Source of the DNA: Malurus cyaneus samueli
Lineage: Eukaryota; Chordata; Aves; Passeriformes; Maluridae
Length of the DNA stretch: 64,000 bases
Direction: 5' to 3'
NCBI GenBank assembly: GCA_009741485.1
Contig: CM019217.1
Span: 43,750,266-43,814,265, forward strand
Part shown: positions 23,700 through 34,484 of the stretch, piece by piece
Layout: each line of letters starts with the position of its first letter
Position numbering within the stretch: position 1 is the first letter of the stretch
Translations under genes and position numbers: made by a program
The notes under the pieces: generated by a model
The model's database searches: none
Seen by the model: the letters and a program-made list of their open reading frames with translations, nothing else
Told to the model about the DNA's origin: nothing

Positions 23700-24240
23700 T
23701 AAAATGAAATCAGTTCCATGTCAATCTGGGGAGTCATTTTCCTATTTAACAGGGCCTTTTATGAATAAATTGCCACTTCTTCCAGCATTCATTCTTCTTA
23801 CTGCTCTAAAAGTAATGACTATTCTGCCTCATTTCTTGAGCAACGATCCCCTGATTCTGTTAAAACAGCCAGAGCTGCCTGACTGCAACACAGTGCTCTA
23901 CCAGAGCCTTTGTGCTGACCCGGGCTACAGCATGGATTACATTATAGCTCACACACTGTGACTCTATTTGTATGCAAGGAACAAAATCTGCGTGAGGTAA
24001 TACTGCGCAGTACCCGGGGTCTGGATGAACAGCAGGCCTTGAAAGTTTGTGTGTATTCACTTGTGCTTTCCTGTGTGCTTGTCAAGGTCAGAAAGGTGGC
24101 ACTTTTAAAGGAGGCATCTTGCATTGAAAGGATGATTGTTTGCCCTTGGTTGCTTTCTGACTCAAGCACAAGTTGAGAGAGACCTCACAGATGGAGGCAA
24201 TGATTATTGCAATGTAATCACTAAAATTCAGCAATTGCTC
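23700..24240. promoter_or_regulatory. Possible conserved non-coding element
   Basis: CpG-retaining DNA (CTGACCCGGGCTACAG, CTGCGTGAGG, ACTGCGCAGTACCCGGGG) leads into the symmetric motif at 24201-24220. Frames on both strands are open for 66-85 codons without recognisable products, which argues for low stop density rather than coding. Confidence 0.3.
24201..24220. promoter_or_regulatory. Inverted TGATTA/TAATCA around TTGCAA
   Basis: TGATTATTGCAATGTAATCA has 6-bp inverted arms (homeodomain-type TGATTA/TAATCA) enclosing a TTGCAA core, which is half of a C/EBP-like site. The symmetry suggests a dimeric binding site. Occupancy is inference. Confidence 0.35.
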
Positions 24241-25589
24241 AGGTTAATGCACTTATTTTAAAGATGTATTTCTTGGTCATTTTATGGACAGGTGAAAGAC
24301 AGCAAAAAGTACAAGTCAGCTGGAAAGGAAGCTTATCTTACAATCCATGCAACTGGCATCCACAGATATGATGATGCCTAAAACAAAACACATGCGAACC
24401 CCTTGATTCTGCAGAGGACTCAAGAGCATTAACGTCCACAATACAGAAAAACAGGTTACATACATTCTGAAAAGGAACTATTCTACAGATTCAAAAACCC
24501 ATTTAACTTGTGAATGAGGGAAAAAGTTAAATTTTCTGAGAAGCATTTAAAAAAAATGAAACTGAAGGTGGTCCAATCCTTTTGCCTTTCACTTCCTTCC
24601 TCATCCAAAGTTATTTCAAATTCTACAGCAAGTTCCAATATCTCTTGTTGAAGGGGAAGAACCCACAGAGATATTTAATACCATTCTCAACATAATAAAT
24701 TTCCATTCAGCAGTTTATTGTAAGAAATCTTGTTACAGCTATAGTTAGGAACCTTCTTGCTACTTAGAGGTACTGAATCTCATGATGTTTGCCCAAAGCA
24801 GAACTTTGTTGCCAATTGTGCATTTTTGCTGCATTTCAATACTATAATCTATAAGCATGGCATTTTTATATTTCTCCATATATTTCTCCATCAAGTGACC
24901 CTATTCAGCTGTTAATAGATTGGGAGCCTTTAGTGGCTAAGGTGAATTTTTTCATGCTAGATGTTTGCCTCATTAAAAAAATCAGCCAAAGTTATTTCTG
25001 AGAACAATATAAAGACAAATCAGATTGTTTTGCACGACAAAAATCCAGGTGTCTTTATTTGAGAACTATGAAAATCCTCAGCTTTTCAGTAGGAGCCTGA
25101 ATATTAAATGATAGGGAGAGGCTTTAATCCAGAAAATTACTTTTTTAACATCAGTGAATACGTACATTAACCTCACTGTGACTCAATGCATACTCACTTG
25201 GGAGAATAATTTTTTTATGTGATACAGGCAGCTGGTTTTCTGTCCTTTCATAATGTTAGTGTAGCAACCATTAAATATAAGCCTTGCAACAGAGGAAGGT
25301 ATTAAACAAGACGCATCCAATACAGTTCAATGAAAGATGATAAATTCACAAGACTGTGAAGGGAACTCTGGTATGAGGATAGGTATTCCCATGGGCAGCC
25401 CTCTCAGAAGACATACTGTCTTATAAACACTCTCCAGTATGAATAGTGCTGGTGCTGTTCCCTCCTAATAACAATTATGTTAGCCAGTTCAAGATCTCAC
25501 TGTAGTCAGGAAGGGTGCTCTGCAGGTGAGCAGTAGTGGAAGGCCTTGGTCCAGATAGAGGCAATGGAATCTATTCAGTGAACGATGCC
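24241..25589. other. Non-coding stretch, nothing recognised
   Basis: AT-rich, no gene, no repeat family identified. Confidence 0.6.
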
Positions 25590-25790
25590 AAGTGAACAGA
25601 ACAAAGAGACTGCCCTGTCACTGTGTTTCTTCAAGTTGGCTCTTAGTGGGATCATACTTCGGCTATAGCAAATAAAATGCCAACAATTGTTTGCAGCAAC
25701 AATTAAGCCATTCATTGTGCCTTTTGGAGAATGATGGATGGAGTTTCTTGTACCATCCTCACCCCAGCTGCACTCATTGTCAATTCCTCC
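25590..25790. promoter_or_regulatory. Cluster of SOX-type motifs
   Basis: Within 200 bp there are AACAAAG (25600-25606), the palindrome AACAATTGTT (25682-25691), AACAATT (25699-25705), ATTGTG (25714-25719) and ATTGTC (25776-25781), all matching the SOX core AACAAT/AACAAAG on either strand. AT-rich DNA yields such motifs readily, so clustering is only suggestive. Confidence 0.3.
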
Positions 25791-26539
25791 TTCATGGAAG
25801 TTGTGTGATTTGAGCATCTGTTCTGAATCAGTAGATAAACAAACTACTATGGACTATGCAATATACACACACCCACTGACAAACAGTCCTGTGAAGAGAT
25901 AGCGATCCACTGACCTAGAGAATTGCACTGCCTATGTGACAGGCAGCCCTATACCTACTTTCAATCCCCATACCTGATTAAAACAATCAGCTCAGGGGAT
26001 CTCTTTATTAACACTTTTATTTAGATAGTTTACCAGAAGCACAGAACATGACAGTGATGTTTTACCACTTCGTTGCTCTGACAACACTCAAACTTTACTC
26101 GGTGACAAACAGTCACCGAAAATGCTTTCCAGATGATAGGGTCAGATTAGTGTGGGGTCTCTGCTGCTCAAGGATCTAAGCTATTTTTTCCCAGCTCCAT
26201 AAATCAGGGATTCATAACATCAACTCTGATTTCTCCTGGGGTTAGCTGCCTGAGGATCAAGGAGCATCAAGAAGAGCTTCCTTCTTTCTGCTCTCCATAG
26301 CACTTGCCATCAGGTGTATCTATCTACCCTCACATATTCAAGAATAAAGCAAAGAAAAACCTTTCAGAAAACATTTTAAGGACAGAACCATTTTTAAAAA
26401 GCTTTACTGTAAGCCAATGGTGAGGTCTTTTGTTGCCCCAAAAGGGCATACCCATACTTCCCAAGTAACACAAGTGTTTTACATGGTGGTCATCTCCTAC
26501 CTAACTCTCTGATGCTGCGCAAGTCATGAACATTTGTGG
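25791..26539. other. Non-coding stretch with one hairpin
   Basis: No gene recognised. The only structured item is the inverted repeat at 26099-26119. Confidence 0.6.
26099..26119. other. 8-bp stem, 5-nt loop inverted repeat
   Basis: TCGGTGAC (26099-26106) and GTCACCGA (26112-26119) are perfect reverse complements around AAACA. Both arms keep a CpG. It could be a paired protein site or a small hairpin; no terminator role applies in a bird genome. Confidence 0.4.
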
Positions 26540-26760
26540 AAAAGAAGGAATTAACTGCAATTATTATTTCAGTGCATGAACAATCAAGGTCAGAACCAAA
26601 GCAAACCATCACGTGTCTTCTGATAATTACAGTGAAAATAATTATTTTCTCATCAATAATTATTGATTTCTAGAAGACCTTTGATGTCATAGCATGGTAT
26701 TCATTATAAGCATTACACAATGGCACTGTGTTGTATAGATAAATATTAACTCTCAACGTG
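26540..26760. promoter_or_regulatory. AT-rich conserved-element candidate with homeodomain palindrome
   Basis: Dense TAATTA/ATTATT motifs, with the perfect 16-bp palindrome ATCAATAATTATTGAT at 26652-26667. The ATCAAT arms match the ONECUT/CUX core and the centre holds AATAATTATT. Texture is like AT-rich developmental enhancers. Inference only. Confidence 0.35.
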
Positions 26761-28689
26761 TTCTTAAAAACAAAAGAAAAGCTGAATGAATTCTCCATTT
26801 CTCATTTTAAAGGATACAATCTAAATTTTATAGAGAAAAAGACTATTTTGACCATTCCACCTACTAGGGACACTGATGGTTGGAAGCCCATTTGGGGTAA
26901 AATTTTGCCATGGGAATATGCAGTATGGGTTACGTTCACTTTTAGGATGGCTATATCTTGGACCAATAATTGTAATTGTCCTGGGAACTCCAAATATACT
27001 AAAATAATTTGGTTATTAGTTATCTAATTCTTTAATCAATTTTCAGCCTCATTGCTTTATTTTTACATGGCAATTACCCTGAATTTTACATAGCAATTAC
27101 TACTGACTGATTTAAAATCTGAGAGCCACACATACTGTAACAAAGCTCTAGAAACCTATGGATTGAAGGTATGTCAGTAGGGCAACATTCAGAATGTCAA
27201 GGGAGTTGAAGTCAACCTCTTCTTTCAAAAACCTATAACAACCAGCAGGATCTACTTCTCTGCATGCTGCTAAGACAGAGTCTGCCAAAACCACATATTT
27301 CAGTGAACTTGCTTCCAAAGAAGAATGGAAGCTGGTTCATTACAAGGTATTCAACAGAGGTAGCTCAATATCAGTCTGCAATCTGTCTAATTTCTTAAAA
27401 AGGGCCTTAGTGAGAGTGAATTCCCTCTGAATTGTCAGAGTGGGGAGGAAACAGAATAGAAAAGGTATTTAACTTTTTTCAGTTGCTCCCCTAGATAGCT
27501 AAAGGAGACTCAAAAGTACTGAAGCCTTTACATTAAGAATACCCATGTTTCTAAAAGACAAGCTTTAGTGATTTGGTTATGTCTGATTTACTGTCTTTAA
27601 AATTAGGTCATTACTTTTAGGAATGCTTTGAAATAAATGAATGATAGAACAGGATTTCAGAATGTTCTTAACAGTAATCTATCCCATTTCTGGGGATAAA
27701 TTGTTTTGTCTTTGACCTTCTAGGTTATCCCTTTGGGAATCATATTATTGTCTCATAAGAAAAGAGACACCCATCTTAATATTCCTGACCTAATGAGTTC
27801 TGCAAAATCCTTTCAAAGTACTAGCTAACCAGATTGATAAACTAAGGTTTTATCCATCCAGATCAAGCTGGATTTATGACTAATTGCATGCTTGCAAATA
27901 GTCTTTCAGACTTTTATTCATCATTCCCTGCAGAAAAAAAAAACCAAACCCAAAGTCATTTGAGTAGCACAACAGTCTTTCATGTTTGTTAGCTTGTAAC
28001 CATATAGATAATTTCAACGGCTAATTTCAACAGTGATACTGTCAGAATAAATTTAGATTTAGTTTTTAATATGTCACTAAAGTGATACAAGTTGCAATGT
28101 CAATGCAAAAAAGAAACATCATAAAGTATAATTTCAAAGTGAAATTTAAAAATCCTGAGAAATTAAAGGTACTGTTTCTTTTCAACTGCAATTTGGCCCT
28201 CTGAGATCCTTCCAATTTTTTATTCCTGCATATACAACTAGGTTTATCACCTAAAAAAATATGGCAATTAGGAATCATAGTGGTTTGTGCAATATACATT
28301 TTCAGAAAGAATAATTATGCCGTTTGGCTCCGATATGCTGGTTACATTCCTCAGGTAAGTTATAGCTTGTACTCACATGCTACAGCCTTGCCTTGTTAAA
28401 GATGATCTGAAAAGTGTACAAACTGGACCCATGAAATACCTTCAGCATGGGGTAGTTTATTATAATGGGGCTATGTGTACTAGAGATTTGTCCTGACTGA
28501 TTTCAGTTTAGTCCTAGTTTCAGTTTGTGAGTATAAAAACTACTGTGTACCTTATACCGTATCATAAACAAAAGGTAGGAAAAAAGGTGATGTTAACAGA
28601 TGTGTGACTGCTTCTGAAATCTACTTGGAAGATGGATAAGGAGCAGAGTGATGGTAAAAAAAAGTCTTACAAAAAATGCAGACAAAGAC
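26761..28689. other. Non-coding stretch, nothing recognised
   Basis: AT-rich; the 89-codon plus frame at 26758-27027 has no recognised family. Confidence 0.6.
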
Positions 28690-29000
28690 TCTCATCCCAT
28701 ATTGTAATCTCCACGTTCCCCCTCAAATCACAGTATATGGTCAATTAGTGTGTAACAGTGATGTCATGCTGCTGCTATTTCGTGTCAATAATCAACACTG
28801 ATTTAGGTTCTGTAAATAACTAAAAGTAAACATACTTCATTAAACTTAATAATGAATATTAAAACCTTAGTATTTAACTTTATCATGAAACTTATTAAAT
28901 TGGTATTTGGCAATAGTGTCTTAACGATTTTAAGGGAAATCTTTGTTGGTGGTCCAGAACTATTTTGTAATTATAGTCATGTTTTGGTCAGTTGAGTTAA
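28690..29000. promoter_or_regulatory. Possible AT-rich conserved element
   Basis: Repeated homeodomain- and POU-type words (GTCAATTAG, TCAATAATCAAC, CTTAATAATGAATATT, TTGTAATTATAG) and a TGATGTCA CRE-like word near 28759. Called on motif density only. Confidence 0.22.
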
Positions 29001-30279
29001 CTGCAATTAATATACTACATTAACTTAACACCTAAACACTAACAGCCTAAGGGAGATACTTCAAGTGAATCAGTAAGACAGCTTTAAAATAAGGTCAGAG
29101 TAAGTATATGTCATTCCCTTATTTTAATTATGTGCAATTTCAAGCCCATGTGTAAGCGAAGTCCGGTGTCCTGAAGACCAATACAGATAACACACTACTG
29201 ACATTTGTGTTCTGAATTCAGATAGAGAACCAAACATGAGAGGTAGAAAGTGTGTGCTAAGGAGGTTTTGATTTATTTGTAATAAAGCTTGTAAGCAGTC
29301 TAGAGGGATTACCTTCTGTTTCTACACAATACCTAGCTCAGTGACAAAAAAAAGGTGGTTTTAGGTGCTAAAGAAATAGCAAAGAGTAATGATAATATAA
29401 ATGCAGAATAAAATGATAATGTCATTGGTGCAAGTCAGAATTTCATATGAAGTGTATTGACTGATGTTTAATGAACTGCACTGAATGAATCTGACACTGC
29501 ACAATTGTTAGGAAACAACCAAGTCCTGTACAATTTGATTTTAAAGAAATTACCCCTGCTGCAGTTATTTTTCTCAGATTTTTTTTCTTCAAGCAAAGCC
29601 CATAGAAAACAGCAGCATCCCTATTTATTTTTTTAACATCAGATGATTAAATAGATTGGGTCTACACATGTTTTGCTGCTTGAAAATCAAAATCCAAAAC
29701 TCAGCCTAGGTATGTGAGCTGTGTTAAGCTACATTAATTGATACCTCAGTTACCTCTTCATTCCTCAAGTGGATAAACATAATGTTGTTCTTCCAAACAG
29801 ATTTTTACATCTTAGTAATTCTCAAATCACAGAAATGTTTGTGTGAGAGGAGATAAAAATTTAAAGACAGAGGAAAGGAGAAGGGAAGTGAAGGAGGAAG
29901 GATTGATTCCTGTAAAATGTTTATGGGAATTTGTCCTTACCCAGCTCATTTGCCTCAGAATTCTTCTTGTAGGGAATAAGGAGAAAGGAGCATTTGATCA
30001 AAGAATACTGACTGGAAAGAAAAAACCATCATTGATACTTAGCCTTTCCTATCATTATGGTAGAGAGAAGGTGATTATGGAATGCAGTGTTCCCAGTTTT
30101 AAAGGGCAGAGCAGGTGGGAAACACTTCCTCTATGAGTAGAAGTAAAGAACACTGAAACACAATTACAAAAAGCTGCTTGCTTGTAGTAAGAGAAAAAAC
30201 TTAGAATGACACAGAACTCCTATCTTGAAAGGGAAGGCAAACAGAAAATAAATGCTGGAGAAACTATTTTCCTTTTCAG
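29001..30279. other. Non-coding stretch, nothing firm
   Basis: A 97-codon lysine-rich plus frame at 29843-30136 has no recognised homology. No repeat family is seen. Confidence 0.55.
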
Positions 30280-30286
30280 CATCTTG
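30280..30286 (+). other. Candidate 7-nt microexon
   Basis: ATTTTCCTTTTCAG, then CATCTTG, then GTAAGT: a good polypyrimidine tract and acceptor, seven bases, and a perfect donor. Microexons of this size exist in neural genes, but without RNA evidence this may be fortuitous. Confidence 0.12.
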
Positions 30287-30339
30287 GTAAGTAACAATGG
30301 ATTTGTCAGTATTAAATCTAAGTATTTAATGCTTTGCAG

Positions 30340-30539
30340 GGTTTATGCTGGCAGCTCACTTTGCACAGAGAATATTGAAAATTCTCTTGAACTGTGGCCA
30401 GTTGCAAACCAGCTGGACAAAACTGGTCTGGTGCAGTCACTGGTGTACCACTACCTGCGCTCCAAGAGAGGTCAACCACAAGGTGAACAGCCCTTCCCTG
30501 ATCAGCCATGCACATTGTCTGGCTTTCCTACAGACCAAG
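30340..30539 (+). other. Exon-like 200-bp segment, unidentified
   Basis: Acceptor-like TTTAATGCTTTGCAG precedes it and CCAAG-GTAAAG follows. One plus frame stays open throughout (part of a 128-codon frame, 30206-30592), reading for example ENSLELWPVANQLDKTGLV. I do not recognise the product. A second plus frame and a minus frame are also open, so low stop density weakens the coding case. Confidence 0.2.
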
Positions 30540-31189
30540 GTAAAGATCAGGAAGTTTCACACCTCCCAGAAATATTTATGCAGCTGGGCTGAAGCCAATG
30601 AGGCAGCCTATCAGTGTCACTGATCTGTTACCAGGGGTAAAGGTATCTGAGAAGCTGACACACCAGTGAGCACGGGAATGCTCACACCTCAGTGCCTTCA
30701 GAGAAAGTTGCAAAGCATCGATGCATGTAATAGCAAATGAGATTTCAGCTCAGGGCTGCAGCACCAAGAACTGCAGGGGATTGTTTAGCATTCAGTGAGC
30801 ATATGCCTAAAAAGTCAGTGCGCATGCTATCAGAATTTCAGCATCCTGTGCACATCAGTGAACTTTGCTTAGGCTTTATCAGCATCTATTTACATTCTGG
30901 ATGAGAGATTTGGGAGGAAAACTGGCACATGATGTAAAAAGCAAAATTAAAAGCCAAAATCCGCTTTTCTGGATATCTGTCAGGAAGATGCCTGAACAGA
31001 TTTTTAATAAAACATCTCTGAAATTTTCCATCCATGTCCCAAATCTTCCCAGAAGAAGTTCTCATGTTATTCAGGACACACATGAATAATTTCTTTATAT
31101 TTTAGAGACTTAGGCAGGGGCTTTCAATGTATAATCCAAACAAGCAGTGGATTAACTGTCTTCAGCTAAAAGCCTGCCAGATGACTGCC
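30540..31189. other. Non-coding stretch, nothing recognised
   Basis: No gene, repeat family or strong motif cluster seen. Confidence 0.55.
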
Positions 31190-31680
31190 CTTCCCCATGC
31201 ACATGGCATTTGATGTCTGCCATTTTAATATTTTGACATTTTTGTGAGAGACATTGTCCTGAAAGGTCACCACTTGTCTCAGCAGCTGGCTGGCTGCCAC
31301 TCAGGCTTGGGAAGCTTAGCTCCACAGCTGTCATCAAAAATGACCATTTTCACAGCTAACTTTCTGGGAGGCTATGACTCTATGTCTATGAGGAGAAAAA
31401 GAAGACAAGAGGAAGGAAAGAGAAGGTTCAGCTTTTTACTTGCTACGGTGAAGACAGGCATTTGTACATATGCATCTGTAAAAGGCGGCTGAAGTATTGC
31501 AAAAGCGGCTTATAAACACAACAGAGTCACCAAATACCTATGTTATAGCAGCATTATCAAGGGGGTTCTACCATGAATATGTTTATACCTCTATTGCAGC
31601 AAACAACTTAATACACATATTCTCTCCCTGGTTAATGGCAGTCACCTGTTAACTGTGAAAATGACATTTTCACGAGTCAT
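31190..31680. promoter_or_regulatory. Possible regulatory block with E-boxes
   Basis: CAGCAGCTGG (near 31279), CCACAGCTGTCATC (near 31322; E-box fused to a TALE-type TGTCA) and GTCACCTGTTAAC (near 31641) occur within 400 bp, and the block ends in a 19-bp inverted repeat (31655-31673). Motif evidence only. Confidence 0.25.
31655..31673. promoter_or_regulatory. 19-bp inverted repeat with GAAA half-sites
   Basis: GTGAAAATGACATTTTCAC has perfect 9-bp arms around a single A. The GTGAAAAT arms resemble IRF/PRDM1-type GAAA half-sites. The structure is certain; the binder is a guess. Confidence 0.4.
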
Positions 31681-33429
31681 GAAAAGCTGACAGTACCACT
31701 GGTCTCTGAGAAATAACAAGACCTGTAAATAAAGCAAGAAACGTGATACAGCAACAGAAACAAACTGGCTACATTTGGACTACTGGCTACAAATTGGCCT
31801 GCATTTCTTGTGCAATTATCTGACATTTATACTTGATACTGATCACAAGCTATTTATTTTCAAGAAGCAGATTTCATTTATGGCACAGTAAGAATTCACT
31901 AGCCATAACCTCGATAGGATAATGGCAATATAGAAGCCTTGAATTAAAGAGAAGAATAAAAACCAATGTACAGCTTCTTCAATGCTCTGAGACCAAAACT
32001 GCACCGACAATTATCAATTTTCTTCCTTACAGTATCACCACAATATTGAGAAACCTTCAAATTCACTACTTCCCAACCACCTGACTATCCTGTCCTGATG
32101 CCACTGTAGCAGATAAAGATCATTTCATGTACAGACAGAGTGAGATGGGTGAAAAACATGCACTGCTCACCATGCTATGCTCATTGTTCTTATCAGGTCA
32201 GATGCAGACTTACTGGTGCCCCTTATGATGACTATTTATTTGCGCTTCTGATAACAAGGTACTGTCGAGTTTCTTAATGAGGAGTCCGGGTCTGCATTTA
32301 TGGATTTTTAGAGAAAAGTTCCAGGTGAAAAATACCATGGAAAATTGTTCTTCAATGTGCTCACAAACGATCTATTGCTGCTGAAGTATCTCTCTTGCTG
32401 TAAATCTAATACTATCTAATCTAAGCAGAAAAACATCTCTCCATAAGTGCCTCCTGCATTTGCTTAACTTCTCCCCCCACAGACAAAATGGCAAGCAGAC
32501 ATCCCCAAAATCAGCAAACACAACTGCAAACTATTTGTTCCGGAAATCTTTCATGCATCCCTTTCCCTCAGCAGCTCTTCCACTGAAAGCAAGAACAATA
32601 CTGCAGGGAAGCTTTCCCTGTCAGGCTGTTTTCATCTTTCATCTCTCTGCTTTTTCAAGCAGAAGACTGAGGTAGAAACCTTAATTAGTAATCTGAAAGC
32701 ACCACACAGGCAAGGAATACTTACATTTGCAACTGTATTTCTGATATTTGCGCACTGATCCAGCGACTGGTGATTACAAAGAAGGGAAAAAGCTTTTTAG
32801 CCTGCCTTTCAAGCCTTGCAGCAGTGAAATGAAGGCTGCTATCTGAAAGCTACTCATTTTCTATATGCTGTGCTCTACTTGCTTCCCATGTGCATACAAC
32901 ACAGCTGCCAGATTTAATAACCATGTCAGCCTGCTTTCCCCAGAAAGCAGCAGAGAGATGACAGGATGAAGATGAAGTATCCAGCGCGTTAATCTGTAGT
33001 TATGGCTGCACTAAGCCTTGAATGAATGTCACAGTTTTATTGCCCTTGAAAAAATAATAAAAGAAATCAACACTGTTCTTGAAAAAAAAAGTGCAAAAGG
33101 ATTTCAGAAATGTTAATCCATAATAGCCTCAGTGATATTAAAGTACATTAAAGACATTTTGCCTTTCCTCTTTTCCCCTCAGTTAAGAAATCAAAGGACT
33201 TGAATTAATTTTTTTTCCTTTCAGAATACATTTTTCCTAGCAGTGTATGCTTGCACCCCAAAAGTACAAAACCATTAACTGACAAATTAGTTGAACTTTC
33301 CTCCTTTTTGGTTCCTTTTTGGTTCCCCTTTGGAAGGAAGTATTTCCATACCTGTTTCCCTTTGCTGACTTCTTTCAGGAAAAAAAAAAAGTTAATAAAA
33401 AAGGGGGAAAATTCTCTTTTACCATTTAA
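31681..33429. other. Non-coding stretch, nothing firm
   Basis: No gene recognised. It contains A-runs near 33080 and 33380 and an 11-bp tandem doublet at 33304-33325. Confidence 0.6.
33304..33325 (+). repeat. Two-copy 11-bp tandem duplication
   Basis: CTTTTTGGTTC occurs twice head-to-tail without mismatch. Confidence 0.7.
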
Positions 33430-33850
33430 ATTCTCCCACGCACAGTGGTTCCTAGAGCACTGGACTTTAGTATCTGCTGTGGTCAGTTCACTGCCAATGT
33501 GGAGCATCGCCGTACCTCCAGCTGTAAAACCAGTTCCACGCCAGGGAAGGGTGGCCAGACTTCACGTGACAAGAGAAGGTGCTACTCATGCAGTCAAAAA
33601 CAACAAACTAAAAATAAACTCAGAAACGTTCAGCTGAATCTGCAACAGTGCAGGGATGCCGCAGAGGTCATATGACATCTGCGCGTGTCTTTTTCTCTCT
33701 CTCATTTATATTCCCTTCACTTCCCTTGGAGGCACCTGTCTCAGCGGGGAGTGGTTTCTGTGGAAACTACGGACAGTCAGTTTTCCCCTCGGAGAAACTG
33801 TTACTATGGTAACCTTACATAATGTATATGGCCTAGATTCTTTTTAAAAA
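33430..33850. promoter_or_regulatory. Conserved-element candidate with E-box and RFX X-box
   Basis: CpG-retaining block (CATCGCCGTACC, TTCCACGCC, GATGCCGCAG, CTGCGCGTG, CAGCGGGG, CTACGGAC, CCTCGGAG). It holds the palindromic E-box TCACGTGA (33562-33569) and the X-box-like GTTACTATGGTAAC (33800-33813). Overlapping frames at 33251-33637 and 33445-33675 have no recognised product. It could be an enhancer or a small promoter; X-boxes are typical of RFX targets such as ciliary genes. Confidence 0.4.
33800..33813. promoter_or_regulatory. RFX X-box-like site
   Basis: GTTACTATGGTAAC matches the symmetrical RFX consensus GTTRCCATGGYAAC at every position but one (T for C at position 6). Both 5-bp half-sites are intact. 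Confidence 0.45.
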
Positions 33851-34458
33851 TAATCTAACCCTGAAATTCTCATTAAAAAATTAGAGCAAATTTGTCTAGG
33901 GGGCAGGAAATACAGTTATTTAAAAATTGCATTAGAAATGTAGGATAAAAAAATCCAAATGGTGTTACAAATTAAATGAGAGTGTAGGGGGCATGTGACT
34001 GCATCAGTCAAAAAGACAAAATAATTTGTAAATGCCAGTAAACATGGTCTTTTATTTAGCACTTGTGGGAAGCAAGGAGAAAGGGAAGCATGTACTTGAC
34101 GTCATGGCTCAGTGCAGCAATCAATACTGCATCTTACAGAGTCACATTTTTCTCTGTGTTCTTCCAGCAACCAGAACCTCATTTAATGATGTAAGCCCAA
34201 ATACTGCTTGTATCTACCCCATTCAAAACTGAAATATCAGCTTCAAAGTCACTTACCCTACACTAAGAAAAGACGCTATGTCAAAACTCAAGGAAGTGCC
34301 TGAAAAGAGCTGTGTGAGTCAGTGAGGCATGGCGTGCAGCAGAGCAGAAGCAGAGAAAGCGCACTGCTGTTTGTATGACTTTCCTCTCAGCTCAGAGGAG
34401 ATAAACCTGCACATGGCCTTGGTGGGGAGGGCAGGACTGTCAGATTGCATCAGGGACA

Positions 34459-34484
34459 GGGGGAGGGGTAGGACGGGGGTAGGG
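34459..34484 (+). other. G-quadruplex motif on the plus strand
   Basis: G-runs of 5, 4, 5 and 3 (34459-34463, 34465-34468, 34475-34479, 34482-34484) with loops of 1, 6 and 2 bases satisfy the canonical rule. Confidence 0.55.

Noticed and set aside
33251..33637. 128-codon plus frame
   Set aside because: Lysine/phenylalanine-rich start comes from A- and T-runs; the remainder overlaps a CpG-retaining regulatory-type block with other open frames.
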